Assembly: GCA_031841125.1 (NCBI GenBank)
Contig: CM063107.1
Coordinates: forward strand, 48,249,497-48,313,496
Source of the DNA: Acanthococcus lagerstroemiae
Taxonomy: Eukaryota > Arthropoda > Insecta > Hemiptera > Eriococcidae
Reading direction: 5' to 3'
Length of the DNA: 64,000 nt
Under the pieces are notes generated by a model that was not told the origin of the DNA, made no database searches, and saw only the letters and a list, made by a program, of their open reading frames with translations. The position numbers were made by a program, and so were the translations under genes. This document shows, piece by piece, positions 23,532 through 35,275 of the stretch; the stretch's first letter is position 1, and each line of letters opens with the position of its first letter.

Positions 23532-23925
23532 CAGGGTGTCTACCGGTCAAGGAAGCCCAGGAAGTCTAGGAAAAATCAAGTATTTTGGAGAGTGGTCAAA
23601 GAAAGTCAAGGAAAAGTCAAGTATTATGGATAGTGGTCATGAAAAGTCATAAATTTTTTATTTAAATTTCCTCAAAATTATTATCACGATTTTTTTTTAA
23701 ATTACAAGTAAATTTAAAGTAACGTAAATATTTTCAGATAATTACATAATATCCTTTTTCATAGTATTTTTTAGTGTTTCCAATTATTTCAGCCCCCCCC
23801 CCCACCTAGGTAAGGTTCGATGAATAAGATTATATTTGTATGTGTGTAAAACGATTGTGAAAAAATTGAGAAAAGGTCAAGGAAAAGTCAAGGAATTGGA
23901 AAATTTGGACCCGGTAGACACCCTG
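23532..23925. mobile_element. Complete CAGGGTGTCTACCGG MITE, 394 bp
   Basis: The ends are inverted copies: CAGGGTGTCTACCGG at the left and CCGGTAGACACCCTG at the right. TTCAT flanks both sides (23527-23531, 23926-23930), a possible 5-bp target duplication. The body has repeated AAGGAAAAGTCAAG phrases and a C-run near 23793-23803. Non-coding. It is the reference copy for the diverged relatives at 8485, 30499, 32073 and 46565. The superfamily is not assigned. Confidence 0.82.
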
Positions 23926-24210
23926 TTCATTGTTATTGTAGAGTAATCTACAATGTTTAATACTGTCAGTTGGAAAATTGCAGTGAATGATGTTTTGCTG
24001 TTCTGGAGTTTTAAGCCAAGTTGAGGGGGTTTCCCCTTTCTGCTGAATGACTGAAACTGTTTTGTAGGTGCGTTATGAGAATTAGAATAAAAACTGAAGA
24101 AACCTTGTTACATGTCGCATCATTATATAACATTCAACATTACTTATAAGTACCAGTATTTCAGAATTCCCAGTTCGGTGGGGGGGGGGTCCTGGTATTG
24201 GAATCAAGGT

Positions 24211-24322
24211 ACATTAGGCTCCCGATTTTGTACTATCGGTTCATCCGCCTTGAATTTATCCGCCCGCTCTTCCGGATTATCCACCTAACCAAGAGCGGAT
24301 AGTCCGAAATCTTACTAAAATA
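24211..24322 (+). repeat. Left part of a degraded pogo/Tigger-like MITE
   Basis: ACATTAGGCTCCCGATT aligns with the CAGTAGCCTTCCGATT terminus of the copy at 14186. It is followed by diverged ATCCGCC repeats and AAGAGCGGATAGTCC. Together with 25640-25716 it appears to be one element split by about 1.3 kb of inserted DNA. Confidence 0.6.
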
Positions 24323-24411
24323 ACAGCTTTAGTCCTTAGCTCAGCCGATGATGATGATGATGACGAAGTACTGGTTGGAGAAACGTCAGTACATACAAAG
24401 AGCGTTACGAA

Positions 24412-24414
<3 letters not shown>

Positions 24415-24460
<46 letters not shown>

Positions 24461-24470
24461 AATAATAATA
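24415..24470 (+). repeat. (AAT)n microsatellite
   Basis: Near-perfect AAT trinucleotide run. On the minus strand it is (ATT)n, the tail type seen on the RTE copy at 46171-46546. It may mark the 3' end of a minus-strand retroposon, but no matching body was recognised. Confidence 0.85.
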
Positions 24471-25010
24471 CTGATTGGACTGACTGGCTGGGCTAGGTTT
24501 GGTTGGGGGGGGGGGCTGCGTACCTGAGTAGGTAAGTCCTCAGTAAGTAGGTTGTTGAGGCTAACTCCACCAACTCCTCTCTGAGGCAGGGCACCAAAGG
24601 GGCGCAGCCTCCATCAACTCACGACTCTTTCAAAGCCAACAACGTGTGTAGTCCAAATGATCCAACCAACAAAGACGTGAACCAGGAAAAGAACGTGGAA
24701 CATGACACCACGCAGAGGAGAGTGATTGGGACTATGGAGGAGGCGGTTGATAAGCCACTATGCCCTACTTACTACCCCCCCCCCCCGCATTACCAAAAAG
24801 CACCGTGGAAAACGAAACTAAAACAGATTGTACAGAATGATAAGATGTATTCTAGTTATAAGAAATGAGATAGTTCATCTCCCAGGAAGCAGCGCCCCTC
24901 CATGCGGTCTAACCTTGGCAACGGACTCCATTTAGGCTCAGGAGTCCGGCCAAGTGCGCGAGGAGATGGACTAAGGGGACAAACTGGACTGGACGACTGA
25001 CTGACTCAAC
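24471..25010. other. Unclassified insertion within the split MITE
   Basis: GC-richer than its surroundings, with G and C runs (24505-24515, 24775-24786) and a 74-codon frame (24644-24868; Pro-, Lys- and Asn-rich) with no domain I recognise. It is bordered by GACTGACTGG at the left and GACTGACTGACTC at the right. It could be the 5' region of a non-LTR element or a SINE-like sequence. I cannot name it. Confidence 0.35.
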
Positions 25011-25017
25011 ACTCTTC

Positions 25018-25402
25018 ATTCGCTTGCGAGTACCACACTCCTTGTATCAGCCTGTATTCCCTTGCGAGCATCACGTTCCTTGTACCAGCCTGCGAGCACT
25101 ACGTTCTGCTGGTGTATCATCTTGCAGACGAGTCTGCAACCACGGGAAAGCATTTTCATGTCTGCTTCTCGGACTGCGCCGACATGCGAATGTAGTGGTC
25201 AGCTACGCTCCGCAGAGCACGTTGCGCTCTATATTTTTCGGCGCAGTCCACGAAGCAGACATGAAAATGCTCTCCCGTGGTTGCCGACTCGTCTGCGAGA
25301 TGATACACCAGCAGAGCGTAGTGCTCGCAGGCTGGTACAAGGAACGTGATGCTCGCAAGGGAATACAGACTGATACAAGGAGTGCGGTACTCGCAGGCGA
25401 AT
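25018..25402. mobile_element. Foldback element, 385 bp with 165-bp inverted arms
   Basis: The left arm (25018-25182) and right arm (25238-25402) are inverted copies along nearly their whole length around a 55-base spacer. They begin ATTCGC and end GCGAAT. Within each arm a GCGAG/CTCGC phrase recurs (for example GCGAGTACCACAC, GCGAGCATCACGTTCC, GCGAGCACTACGTTC), so arms are themselves built from about 40-bp subrepeats. Overlapping frames on both strands are by-products of the symmetry. An arm fragment occurs at 3550-3602. It lies inside the split pogo-like MITE. No clear target duplication. Confidence 0.85.
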
Positions 25403-25639
25403 TTTTTCTCAGTTTTGCTAATTCATTCTTTGTCAGTTTTGACCAATTATTATATTCTTTCAGATAATAAGACATACTGAAGAGGTAATCCAGACATAAG
25501 ACATAATAATGACATCAATAAGATATACTGGTTAAATATGTCGGTATGTCTTGTATAAAATAACTTACCACCTACCGTAGCTAATTAAATAAAAATTGTT
25601 TCCCCCATTTTTTAGTGTTTTTCAAAAATCAAAATTAAA

Positions 25640-25716
25640 TGTTTTCAGCTTATCCCCCTTTTTATTATCCACCCTATCTTCAACCTTAATCAGAGCGGAT
25701 GATTGGGAATCTACTG
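25640..25716 (+). repeat. Right part of the split pogo/Tigger-like MITE
   Basis: GCGGATGATTGGGAATCTACTG (ending at 25716, then TA) matches the right terminus of the copy at 14186-14646. The upstream TTATTATCCACCCTATCTTC matches the copy's subterminal region at about 14595-14615. Confidence 0.65.
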
Positions 25717-26260
25717 TACTGCAAAATTAATAAAGACAGCGACTATCATAACCTGAAAATTGATATCCATTCCATGTAGAACCTATATACCTTTTTCTGT
25801 ATTCAACCCCCTACTACACTTCAAGAGCGTCAATTTTTACTCGTATTGTAAGGAGAAAGTGATGTCGTGATGTCGAAACGAATCCAGTTCATTTCTAGAT
25901 TGCTGTTGGTGTAATTTTCTACCCGCCATCCGTCCTTAAGGTGCTCTAGTGCTTAATACAGAAGTGAACCGATCTCAGAAATATACGGAGTGACAATGAC
26001 AACCCAGCAGATTTTACGAGGTGTAAAAAATTTTTTTTTGTAATTCGCGTACGAGATCTGGCATGTAATTGGAAAATACATCAATGATAGAAATGTGATT
26101 TCTGAAAGGTGGAGTGGGTGGATTTGAAGGGGGAAATGTCGGAAATAGGAAGATACATGAGTAGGGAGACGATCTCGATTTTGATATTAGTTTTGTTGTA
26201 ATTTGGAAATTGTTGTACCTGGTGAGATGGGGGTGGAGGGTCAAAAATTTCAAACAATAG

Positions 26261-26696
26261 TATATGTGACCTGGAATCATGAAATGTGCCTCTCGTGCGA
26301 AAACAGGTTTTTGAGATGAACGAATGTAAAGATGGGTGGTGGTTGTGGTGCGCACATATGTACATGGCGTGTACATCTGTGGTGGTGCGTTTACATGTTG
26401 CTATGACAACCACGTTTCGAATTCTTGTTCTCTGTTATTCCTGTAGGTCCGTTCCACACGGCGTCATGTAAACTGATGTTTCCCCATAGGCCCGTTTCAC
26501 ACGGCAACGTGTGAACGGATCTTTTTAAACTTTTGATATTATTTGTAAATGCAATTTGTGGAAAAACTAATGAAGATAGGAAGCTGCGATTTATTTTATT
26601 CGAAAGAGCGTGATTTTTTTCTGTAAGAACTATCAAGAAAGTGAGAAATGATTTTTTGACACCAGAGGCACATTTCATGATGCCAGGTCACATATA
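26261..26696. mobile_element. TATGTGACCTGG MITE, 436 bp, 33-bp TIRs
   Basis: Terminal inverted repeats span 26261-26293 and 26664-26696 with a single mismatch. They begin TATATGTGACCTGG. The outermost TA at each end would be the target duplication of a Tc1/mariner-type element, but this is not proven. The interior carries a repeated CCGTT(C/T)CACACGGC phrase (about 26450-26462 and 26490-26502). No transposase frame. Confidence 0.85.
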
Positions 26697-26724
26697 ATGT
26701 TTTATGGGCTAAACGAGTTGCTGA

Positions 26725-27030
26725 ATTGATTTTTGGCTATAATTTAACTGTAAGTAATAAATTGTGGCATCTGGAGTAGGGGGCTCTGAATTGAGTATGC
26801 CGATACATTCACTGTGGATATCATTTCATAGGCCTAGATGGTCAGTGAACTCATGTTTGAAAACGATGTGACCGTAAGTATATAGTAGGTTGTGGTACCT
26901 ATTCAGGATGTTGTACTGCCACAGCATACAGGAGAGGAACTGGAAATTGGATATGCCGATAATGCCGTGTAGATGCTTGAATGGTCGCTAAATGCATTTT
27001 TGATGACAATTTCTACTTACTGTGATTAGA
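26725..27030 (+). repeat. Very diverged tandem repeat, about 130-150 bp units
   Basis: Recurring landmarks in order: (A/G)CTGTAAGTA or ACCGTAAGTA, then ATTGTGG/GGTTGTGG, then GTATGCCGAT or ATATGCCGATA, then GGTC(A/G). Two to three decayed units. Confidence 0.4.
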
Positions 27031-27039
27031 CTGAAATCA

Positions 27040-30000
27040 TTACAATTATTGGATACTTATTATAGTGGTTGAAAAAAATTTTATCATCAAATTCTTTGTC
27101 GCGCGACGAAGCACAAGATCACTCCACCCTAAGATGTGGCATGAGAGGGACGATGGCGATGGATAGCAACAAAATTCTTGGAGATAAAAAGGTGCGATTG
27201 TTGAGACGTGGGTCTGAGAATGATTTGCTGAGCCAGAGAAAAGCACCGAATTTCTTAGGTTTCCTCCTGTATGATTTGTGTGTAATTATAATAGGGTAAA
27301 GGGTTCTTTTGGCGGAGGGTATATGTCCAAACACGGGTGGAGGTAAGGTGATGAGGCACGCTTACATTACAGTAAGGTCATACAGTGTCAGTGTGTTATG
27401 TAGAAACCGCATGCTGTATGGTAATGATAATGAAGAAGATTATTTTTGCCTCACTTTCCCCGGACAGTCTTGAGAATACTGTAAAGGTTATTTAGTGAAA
27501 AATTGAATGCGTCCTATGTATTTCTCCTTTAAGAAGTTTTCGCAGTACACACATGAAGTTATATAGAAGACACTGAGATCAGGTGCCATTTTATCCACAT
27601 GGCGGGGAACAAAAGCCTGGTAGAATCGAAGTGTTCATGTGTGCAGCTATTTAACTGCTGACCAGATCTCGTTTGTGAGAGTCTTGCTGAGCAGAGGGAA
27701 GGGGTTGGCGGTCTCCCTTCAGAGTCCAGACCTTGCGCTTATTTCTTAGTTAGTTGGTCTTTTTGGGCGTCATTTGACAAATTTAATTGTTGTATTTCCT
27801 CCTTTCCTACCCTGGGACAAGGGTCTTGCGAGGCCATTGCAGTCGAGGAAGAACCTTACAGTGACGTAATATACGCGGATTAAATTCCCAGAAAATTACG
27901 CTGTTCTCGCGGATCGTGGCGTCGAGTCATACGCCGTCAACCATCGCCGACGTGACCACCGACAATGCTCGCAAGGTCGCATACAACGTGAACCCATCGC
28001 AACCGCGATCCTTTTTTTATTCCGAAATTTATTCGAATCCGCTGATACCGTACCAAAAAAACAATTTACACGCGACACCGACAGATTTGAAAATCGCTGA
28101 AACGTGACGTCAGAAGGCGTTGTAATAAAATAAAATTGCAGTTATACTGCGAAGGGAAAAAAACGCTTTGCCGCAAAGAGCCCTTATAAGAGACAGAGGG
28201 ATGGTACGGTACGTGTGGGTATGGTGTATAGTCTATAGGTACTCCGAGCCATTTCAATTTCAAAGTGCAGCAGAAGAGACGAAAATAAACACGGAAGACT
28301 TTGTGGGAGAGAAGAAAGAAAAAGGAAAGAAAACAAAACCAATTCTGCTTAGTCGCGATTTTGAAAAATTTTCGAGTAGGAAATCTTAGCTGCACACGTC
28401 GGAATGCGGAGGCGGGTGTTGGTTGCGACTTTTTTAAAAAAAAAAAGCTCTTCAATTACCCGGCAGACACTTTTGCGCTTTTCGTCTCTGGCGGTGGCGC
28501 GCTAAAACGGAAGGCAAAATGAAAGAAAGAAAAAAAGTAATTTCGAAGTGAGACGAGCCAACGACCTCTCGGTCTAGTTGACACCACCAGCTGCTAAAAT
28601 GATTGTATCACCTGGGGTATCTGCGGCACAGTACTGGATACCCTGTACACGCTGCTCTTCTCTTTTCTTTTTGCACCCCCACCCACATGCGTCGATCGGT
28701 ATTTAAAAAGGAAGTCGAATAATCGACGGTTCGTATCAGAAAAACCATTTTCAAGTATGTAACTAACTTTCCATTCGACGTACTCGACGTAGAGGATGCC
28801 TACCGCACTCAACTGAGTACGTGGCTTGGGCAGTCGTTTACGGGTCGAGTGACTTCTTTCTCCGTCGGCTCTTTGCAAAGACAAGTTCAAAAAGCCTGTT
28901 AGGCCGAATTTGAATAATAAATCCGAGAGCGTTTTTCACACGTTCCTGCTTGACTTTTTCGGGCTTCACTTCTGGTAGCGCAGCAACCGCGGCCGTCTTT
29001 TCGAATAGCCATGTTCTCGATTGAATGGGGGCCGGGCCGGGGTTCACGGTTCTCTCTCGACCTAAATGTAACATTTTAAAAGCAGCTGTAAACGAAAAGT
29101 CCGCAATCATTATGTATAGGTTTTGCGAAGACCTTCCGTGCGTTTCAGTTCGACGTTGCGTTTTATTGTCCGAGCTCGTAAAAAGTATTAGCGAACACTT
29201 TCCGCGTACATTCTGCTGGAAAAGTTTCGGCTGAGCCAGCTTTCATCTTGTCCGTTAATTAGCCCAAATGTGGGCGGCCCTCGCTTGGAAATCTCGCCGA
29301 AATGTAGGTATTTGAATAGGTAGTCCATTCAATGTATACGGAATTTAAATCGGATGTGATCTTTATAGAATGTATCTAAATACACTGGGAAACACCTTGT
29401 GACTTCTGTCGTATTTTTCTGAGTTGAATACTTGATTCCGGTATATCCGGCTGCGCTAAATTCGAATCGTATTGAGAGTTTTTCTGTCGGGTAGAGGTCT
29501 CTCCCAAAAAGCCTTTGAAGTGTGTTGGGGAAAATACTCTAATCATCAGTATGCTCCTGGAAGAGCGTGAGATTCAGCGGGGCTGGCTGGAGCTGAAAGC
29601 CGACCTCGCTCTCGATTTCACTGCTATTCTTGGTGCAAAATGGAATATGAGCGTCAACGCGGCCAACCTCTTGGAACATTTTTCGAATCAGGTGCGATTA
29701 TCGTATCGATCCTTTTCACTTACTTAAAAGAACGTGAAATCAAAGCTGGGTGAAATATGACTTGATAAAACCACTCTATATTACTGTATACTTGATGATA
29801 TAAATTCCTTAGTTTCTTGATTGGTAGGTTGCGTCTCCCCACTTTTTACTCTTCTGTGTTACTCTTTTGATTTCTGAGAAGGATCTACACTTTGTATCCT
29901 TCATTATCTGCGCTTCATAGCTCATTCTTTGTCTATCTTTCCAGTTCTTTCCCTCAACTGAATTAACAAACTATAACTAAACCTGCACGGGACTTCATCT

Positions 30001-30240
30001 AAAGAAGTGCTGCGTGACGAAGTGGTAAAAAGCTCATTTGTTAATTTCAAAAAAAAGAAAAAAGTAAGTGCTTAGTCGAAAATAATTATTAATAAAGACA
30101 ACTGATTAAATGATAAATAATCGATTTTTAGAATCAGGTGTTTCAATACCCGTTCCTGCAGTAAAGTTCTTCATCTAATTATTTCTTCTCCCAAAAACCA
30201 GCTGTTACTCTTGACGTATAATTATTGGAATTCGGAAAAT
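27040..30240. other. Non-coding stretch, CpG-bearing unique sequence at about 27.8-29.5 kb
   Basis: No gene is recognised. 27840-29480 has many CG dinucleotides, TTAATTAGC and AATTTAAA-type motifs (29255-29265, 29340-29350) and no repeats shared with other parts of the window. Several overlapping frames exist on both strands (27896-28107, 28066-28522, 28838-29234, 29515-29727), but none shows a domain signature. Candidate conserved non-coding DNA. Confidence 0.3.
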
Positions 30241-30279
30241 GAGCAAGCAGGGCGACTAGTGATCATGTAAGTCATCTAA

Positions 30280-30340
30280 AGTCATCTATTTTGAAAAGAG
30301 GTAATCTAAGTCATCTAAAGTCATCTTTTTTCGCTGTAGG
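30280..30340 (+). repeat. GTCATCTAAA short tandem phrases
   Basis: (A)GTCATCTAAA recurs four or more times in about 85 bases from 30268, next to a CAGGGCGACTAGTG phrase (30249) resembling the CAGGGT-type MITE terminus. Confidence 0.55.
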
Positions 30341-30498
30341 TCATCTAAAAATTTGTATTCTATTAAATAATTGAAACAGAAATTTGCCAAAATAACATAA
30401 GTTTATCCAAAATACCGAAGTTAGGAGGGGGGAGGTCTCCGGACGTTGATCAGAAAAAAACTCAAAAAAGTTTGAGCTTAATCGGATAATATTAACCA

Positions 30499-30800
30499 GG
30501 GTTTCACAGGGGTTAGATTTCACCGAGTGACTAGTTTCTGGAAAACCGGAAAAAGTCGGGAATGTGAGTACACCTGGAGAAGTCAGGGAAAAGTCAAGGA
30601 ATTTTGAAAAAAAATCGGAAGAGTCGGGGAATTTTGAAGAAGATTTTATGATGTGAAAGTATTGTACAATTTTCTCTGTCAGTTGAACATTTTTTTTTAA
30701 ATAATTTGTTTGTAATGAAAACGTTGGAAAATGGACTGAAAAAATCTGGAAAACTCGGGGAATTTTTTTTGTGGAAAAAACTGGCCCCCCTGTTGTAACA
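30499..30800 (+). mobile_element. Degenerate AAAGTCAGGGAATTT MITE copy
   Basis: Body phrases GGAGAAGTCAGGGAAAAGTC, GGAATTTTGAAAAA and AAAACTCGGGGAATTT match the family at 8485 and 23532. Ends are CAGGGGTTAG-like at about 30507 and CCCCCCTG near 30785-30793. Boundaries approximate. Minus frames across it are repeat-derived. Confidence 0.45.
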
Positions 30801-32070
30801 TTTATGGTCAAAATTCTCTGATAGGACGAAAGAATACCAAAAAATTGTAAAATTATCTCTTTCGATTTCCCCAAATAACCCCTTTTAGACTATGGTTTGT
30901 CGAATTTTCAGAATTCCTCTAAAATCTACATTTTTTATTCGATTCGATGCGACAAAGCTCAACTCTGTATGCGGATCAGGGGAAGAACACTGACTGACAT
31001 TTCAAAAGTGTGCATACTCGAAAAATGCACGGATTTTGTCTTTTATATTGTTGCTGTGGCAATGTTTCTTGCATGATTACTGACCTCAGATAATAAGACC
31101 CTCTGTGTTTCGTCGGAGTCTGTTGATTTCTTGATTTTTTTATATTTTTTATTCTGAACGAAGTGTTGACCCTCATGAGGCATGGGTTAGTCAGGTTAAT
31201 TATCTGGTCGAATTCGAGCTTTTTTGAGGAATTCCTATAAATTATTTGTCCATCTTCCGGAAATGGGAGCGCAGTTCCGAGGAGAATGTTAAAATAATGA
31301 CTACTTTACCGTGACACACTTACACTTGGCCAAATTATTCACGTTTGAGACGATTTTTTGATTAATCGTATTGACCAAGCAGGATCTTCTGGAAATGAAG
31401 TCTAATAATTTTATAAATAGAAAATCTCCTCCTCCCTCCTGCCCCCCCCCCCCCGAAAAGAGGTCTTGCCGATTTCGCCAACTTTGAACTTGAAATTTCA
31501 AATAGGAAAGGGAGTCAATAATATACACGTCATTCGAAAGCCTGGGTCAAGATTAATACAAATCCATCAAAAACAACCGTAAATTGTACCCTACTCTATT
31601 ATAAACTAAGTCGAGCATTGGAAGATATTTTGCTATCGAATCACCCTGATGACGTTAGCATGCGGTGTGCCCAGCGAATAGCCTCACCTGAGTAATCTAT
31701 TACCCTTGAGCTTAACAAAAATTTTATTAGCTTTCTGTCAAAATTTGGCGAAGTTTTCTGCTGACGAGGGAAATAATGTTTCTAAAATATGCACACTTCC
31801 GTTCTAATTATATAAAAAAAATCACATTCTAAGTAACAAATTTAATAATAAATAAAAAATTCTTTTAATTAATTTAAATCTTTGATATTTATTCTAAATT
31901 TAATAATCAAATTAATTTAAAATTCAAAATTATTATAATTTTTAATTTGTAAAATTAATAATAAATCAGTACAGTAATTGAAAAATAAGGTCTCACCAAC
32001 AAAATAAAAATGCCGACAGGTTGGAAACAAATAATATCTTGGCTGTGTTACTGTACTGTTCAGTTATTAG
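30800..32070. other. No supported feature
   Basis: AT-rich, with a C-run at about 31441-31454 and an extremely A/T-rich segment at 31800-31980. No genes recognised. Confidence 0.4.
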
Positions 32071-32072
32071 AG

Positions 32073-32200
32073 CAGGGTATCTACTGACTTCAAAAGTAAT
32101 GATTTCTAAAAATTGTCATGAAAGTCATGATATTTTAACGAAAACACTCGAAAAAGTCATGATATTTCATCATAAATTGTTATAGTTTACAGTATTTCTG
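32073..32200 (+). mobile_element. Left part of a CAGGGTATCTACTG MITE copy
   Basis: CAGGGTATCTACTGACTTC, followed by AAAGTCATGATATTT phrases, parallels the left end of the complete element at 23532. The right end is missing or degraded, and an A-run of about 18 lies at 32205-32223. Confidence 0.5.
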
Positions 32201-32229
32201 TTACCAAAAAAAAAAAAAAAAAATCAGTT

Positions 32230-35060
32230 TTATTCATTTAGTGAAAAAAAATATTGAGTGAATATTTATTATGGAAGTTTAGCGCGCTCTGTGTGGATAG
32301 GGCGTTAGTATTGAATGATCTCGTAATAGATAAAAAATGTGGTGTGTCTACACTCGGGTCAGTTATGTTGTAGTCATGGACGTTAAGTACTAAATCTGGA
32401 CTCTTCAGAAATTTGTGGATAAAATAAGTGATTAATGATTCTTCTAAATCAATGCATAATGAATCTAATATTTTTTAGCCTTTCATTTTTCCTGTCAGTT
32501 ATTAAATGCGGAACCCATTTATCACCAATTAATGTCGTACAAACGGAATATTGCCTGTTTTTCTGCATGCTTATAAATGCAGAAGATCGCATCTTCAAAC
32601 CACCCATAAAGAGGGGCAAAACTATGGACTTTTTCAACCCTCTTAAGACTGTCTCATTTGTATGGAAATCCATATTACTGTAATGTGGTTGAAGGAAAAA
32701 TGTTGACGTATGCAACAAGTGTAATTTTGGTGATTCTTAAAAAAAAATCCAAGCTTTGTGCCTTGCCATGGGAGTTGAAAAGTAGGGTACACTTGTACTC
32801 TCAAAATATTCTCTTATTTCAGGTATCCCCCAATTGGAAAATCAGGTGCAGAATGTAAGTTCCACAATACAGGTTTTGGTTTCTATGAAATTCAATCATG
32901 AATACGAAAAATTAAGGAAAAATGCATCTTATACTCGAGCAATTGCGGTAATAACGGAAAAACCAAATACTGGATCCTAAAGTTTAGAAAGACGAAGTAT
33001 CCTTTAGATTACTGACATTTTGTAACATGTTGATCGATGCTGTACCAATTTTCAGTCTCCCATCTATTTTTCCACTTTAATAAAAGTTTTTTTAAGTACT
33101 ACGTCTTTGCTAAATGCAAAATTACCCATCGCCAAATTTTGACAGGGTTGAACTTCGGTTATAATTTGTGGAAAAGTTTCCAGATGTGGGTATACACAGT
33201 TTGGGAACTATGAATTGCTAATTTAAAATCTTTCCAAAATTAAAAAAAAAATTATCTTTTGCTACGAATTGCGATTTTGAACTAGTAGCATTTTGCAAGA
33301 CTTCATTCATCCTGATGATAGTTAGATTCAGTCATCGAGACCTTAGAGCAAAATATCGTGCTATGAACATTGTATTGAAATTGACAGAAAAGGGAGAAGG
33401 AAGTTTTCAGCAGCCTATCACTCCTGTGTTATGAAATCGTGACGTCATGCTTACGTAAAGTTGATGTTTTGCTAGCATCAGCATGCAGTGTTGCACATGA
33501 TAGAGCGTGAAATTTCCTTTCCAATGATACCAATAACTCATTTAACCCCAAAAATGTAGATAGAACTATTCTGCTCGAAGGTGTCGTCATGAAAAATAAC
33601 GAAAATTCGACCTCATATTTTGACAGAGCCATTTTTGAAAACCATCGAAAACTCGACATAGTGAATATTTTTCTAAACGGTATCAGAGGTGTACTACTTG
33701 GATACATCAGAGTCTCTTTTTTGGTTGGTGAGGGGGCGGGAGGTTAATTTTTTTAGTTGCAACGAAACAATATTAATTTATTTATTTTGAAAAAGTATGA
33801 AGATTGTACGTCAAAATAAAATAAAGAATGAAAGCAGGAAAGGAAGCAGTCATCTCCCTTTACCGTACCGGGAGTAGTTCGATGAGACAGGCACTGGCTC
33901 ACTAACATGCGGTCCCTAGTTTATTTGAATATTATGGACCGTAACCTTTGAATCGCACCTTAGAATCCATGTTTTCTGTGGCATTGTGTTGGGACATCAA
34001 TTAAATGGTGTATTTGAATAGTCATTAGTCGACAAGAATTTGGGTAGGGATTTTCCGACCAGTTGGTCGAACCGAGAGGGGTCAGAGGCTATGGGTGGTT
34101 GAACTGGCATTGAATGATATATCCATCACCTGGATTTCTCCCAAGAAAGAGATGAAGTTTATCTTCGTTGTGAAAAGGTAACATATGCGAGTTCATGATC
34201 AGCCTACGTATGAACTATATGGGCATAGGACATTGTACTTCGGTACCGAATCAAACACAACAGTCTTCCGAGTTGGTGTAACCCCTTTTGCAGCGAATCA
34301 TCAATTTCTGTTACCACGGGGCAAACCGTCAACATGTCGACAGTTTCTCGAAGGAACGCAACCGCTTATGCCTTCTTGCTTCATTCCTTCGCCGTTCTCG
34401 ACGAATAATAACTATATTATACACGTCAACGTCGACGAAATAAAATATTTATATGCCCGCGGGTCGCGTTCACCCGAACACGAAGGAATCCGAAATTTCG
34501 TCGAAATCTGAAAACGTAGCGAGGAAACAGTGCAGGTAATACCAGGTAGCAGTATTTCGCTGTCTACCTGTATTATTATGTATAATATACAATATATGTA
34601 GTATATAGTTAGCAGTTCGCCCTTATTCGCCTTCATTTCTCGTGTTATACTACTCATTTTGCTGCTGGCGGCTATCACGCGACAAGTCATACCATCGAGG
34701 CAAATTAAGACTTCTTAATACGGTCTCTATAACAAGACTTCAGTATATTCTGGTAATAGTAGAAAAACATTGTTTTTTGTTATTTTGGCGTCCTGGACTT
34801 CTTTATATTCTGCAACTGACTACACCCAGTTACAAATATTTAGTCAATTTTTCCCTCGCTGACGAGTGAAATTTGTATTTAAGATCCCTAACCGGGGTCG
34901 GATCAAAAATGAAATGATACTTGAGAAGCAGCCACCGAAGACGTGTATTTTGATTGGTAGATTTTCTGAAGTGTAGTCAAATTTACCAGGTTCAGTAATG
35001 AAATCTTGAATTTTTTGGGCCTCGAATGAGTGTGATACAAAATGAAATAAGATGTTCAGA
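32230..35060. other. No supported feature
   Basis: Mostly AT-rich DNA. Frames at 32435-32683, 33429-33707 and 34185-34511 do not resemble known proteins. The segment 34185-34520 is less AT-rich and CG-containing, which could mark conserved DNA. Confidence 0.35.
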
Positions 35061-35062
35061 AA

Positions 35063-35070
35063 CAGCTATC
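35063..35070 (+). repeat. Left 8-bp TSD of hAT MITE
   Basis: CAGCTATC, repeated perfectly at 35268-35275. Confidence 0.92.
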
Positions 35071-35267
35071 CAGTGGCGGCGTTAGGCGTCGGCGACTGCC
35101 GACGGCCTCGCACTTGTGGGGACCTCGCAAAAAAGTTCTTCAAGTTGTATTATTAGTGTATAGTTCAGATCATTTAATTTAACGTTTTCTTTCTGACTGG
35201 AAAATGAAAGAAGCCTCGCAAAGCTGATTTGTCGCCGACGTCCACTTTTTGTCTAGTGGCGCCACTG
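35071..35267. mobile_element. hAT-type MITE, 197 bp
   Basis: Starts CAGTGGCGGCGTTAGGCG and ends GTGGCGCCACTG. A GTCGGCG block recurs inverted near each end (about 35089-35095 and 35231-35238). Perfect 8-bp direct repeats CAGCTATC flank the element. No coding capacity. Confidence 0.92.
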
Positions 35268-35275
35268 CAGCTATC
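35268..35275 (+). repeat. Right 8-bp TSD of hAT MITE
   Basis: CAGCTATC, identical to 35063-35070. Confidence 0.92.

Noticed and set aside
24644..24868. 74-codon frame as an ORF1-like protein
   Set aside because: No recognisable motif; contains a C-run; insufficient evidence to call a gene.
30341..30874. 177-codon minus frame
   Set aside because: It overlaps repeated AAAGTCAGGGAATTTT phrases of the CAGGGT MITE family; Phe- and Ser-rich text comes from the repeat.
34185..34511. 108-codon plus frame as host exon
   Set aside because: Composition is more coding-like than neighbours, but no motif or convincing splice context is visible; noted as a possible conserved patch only.
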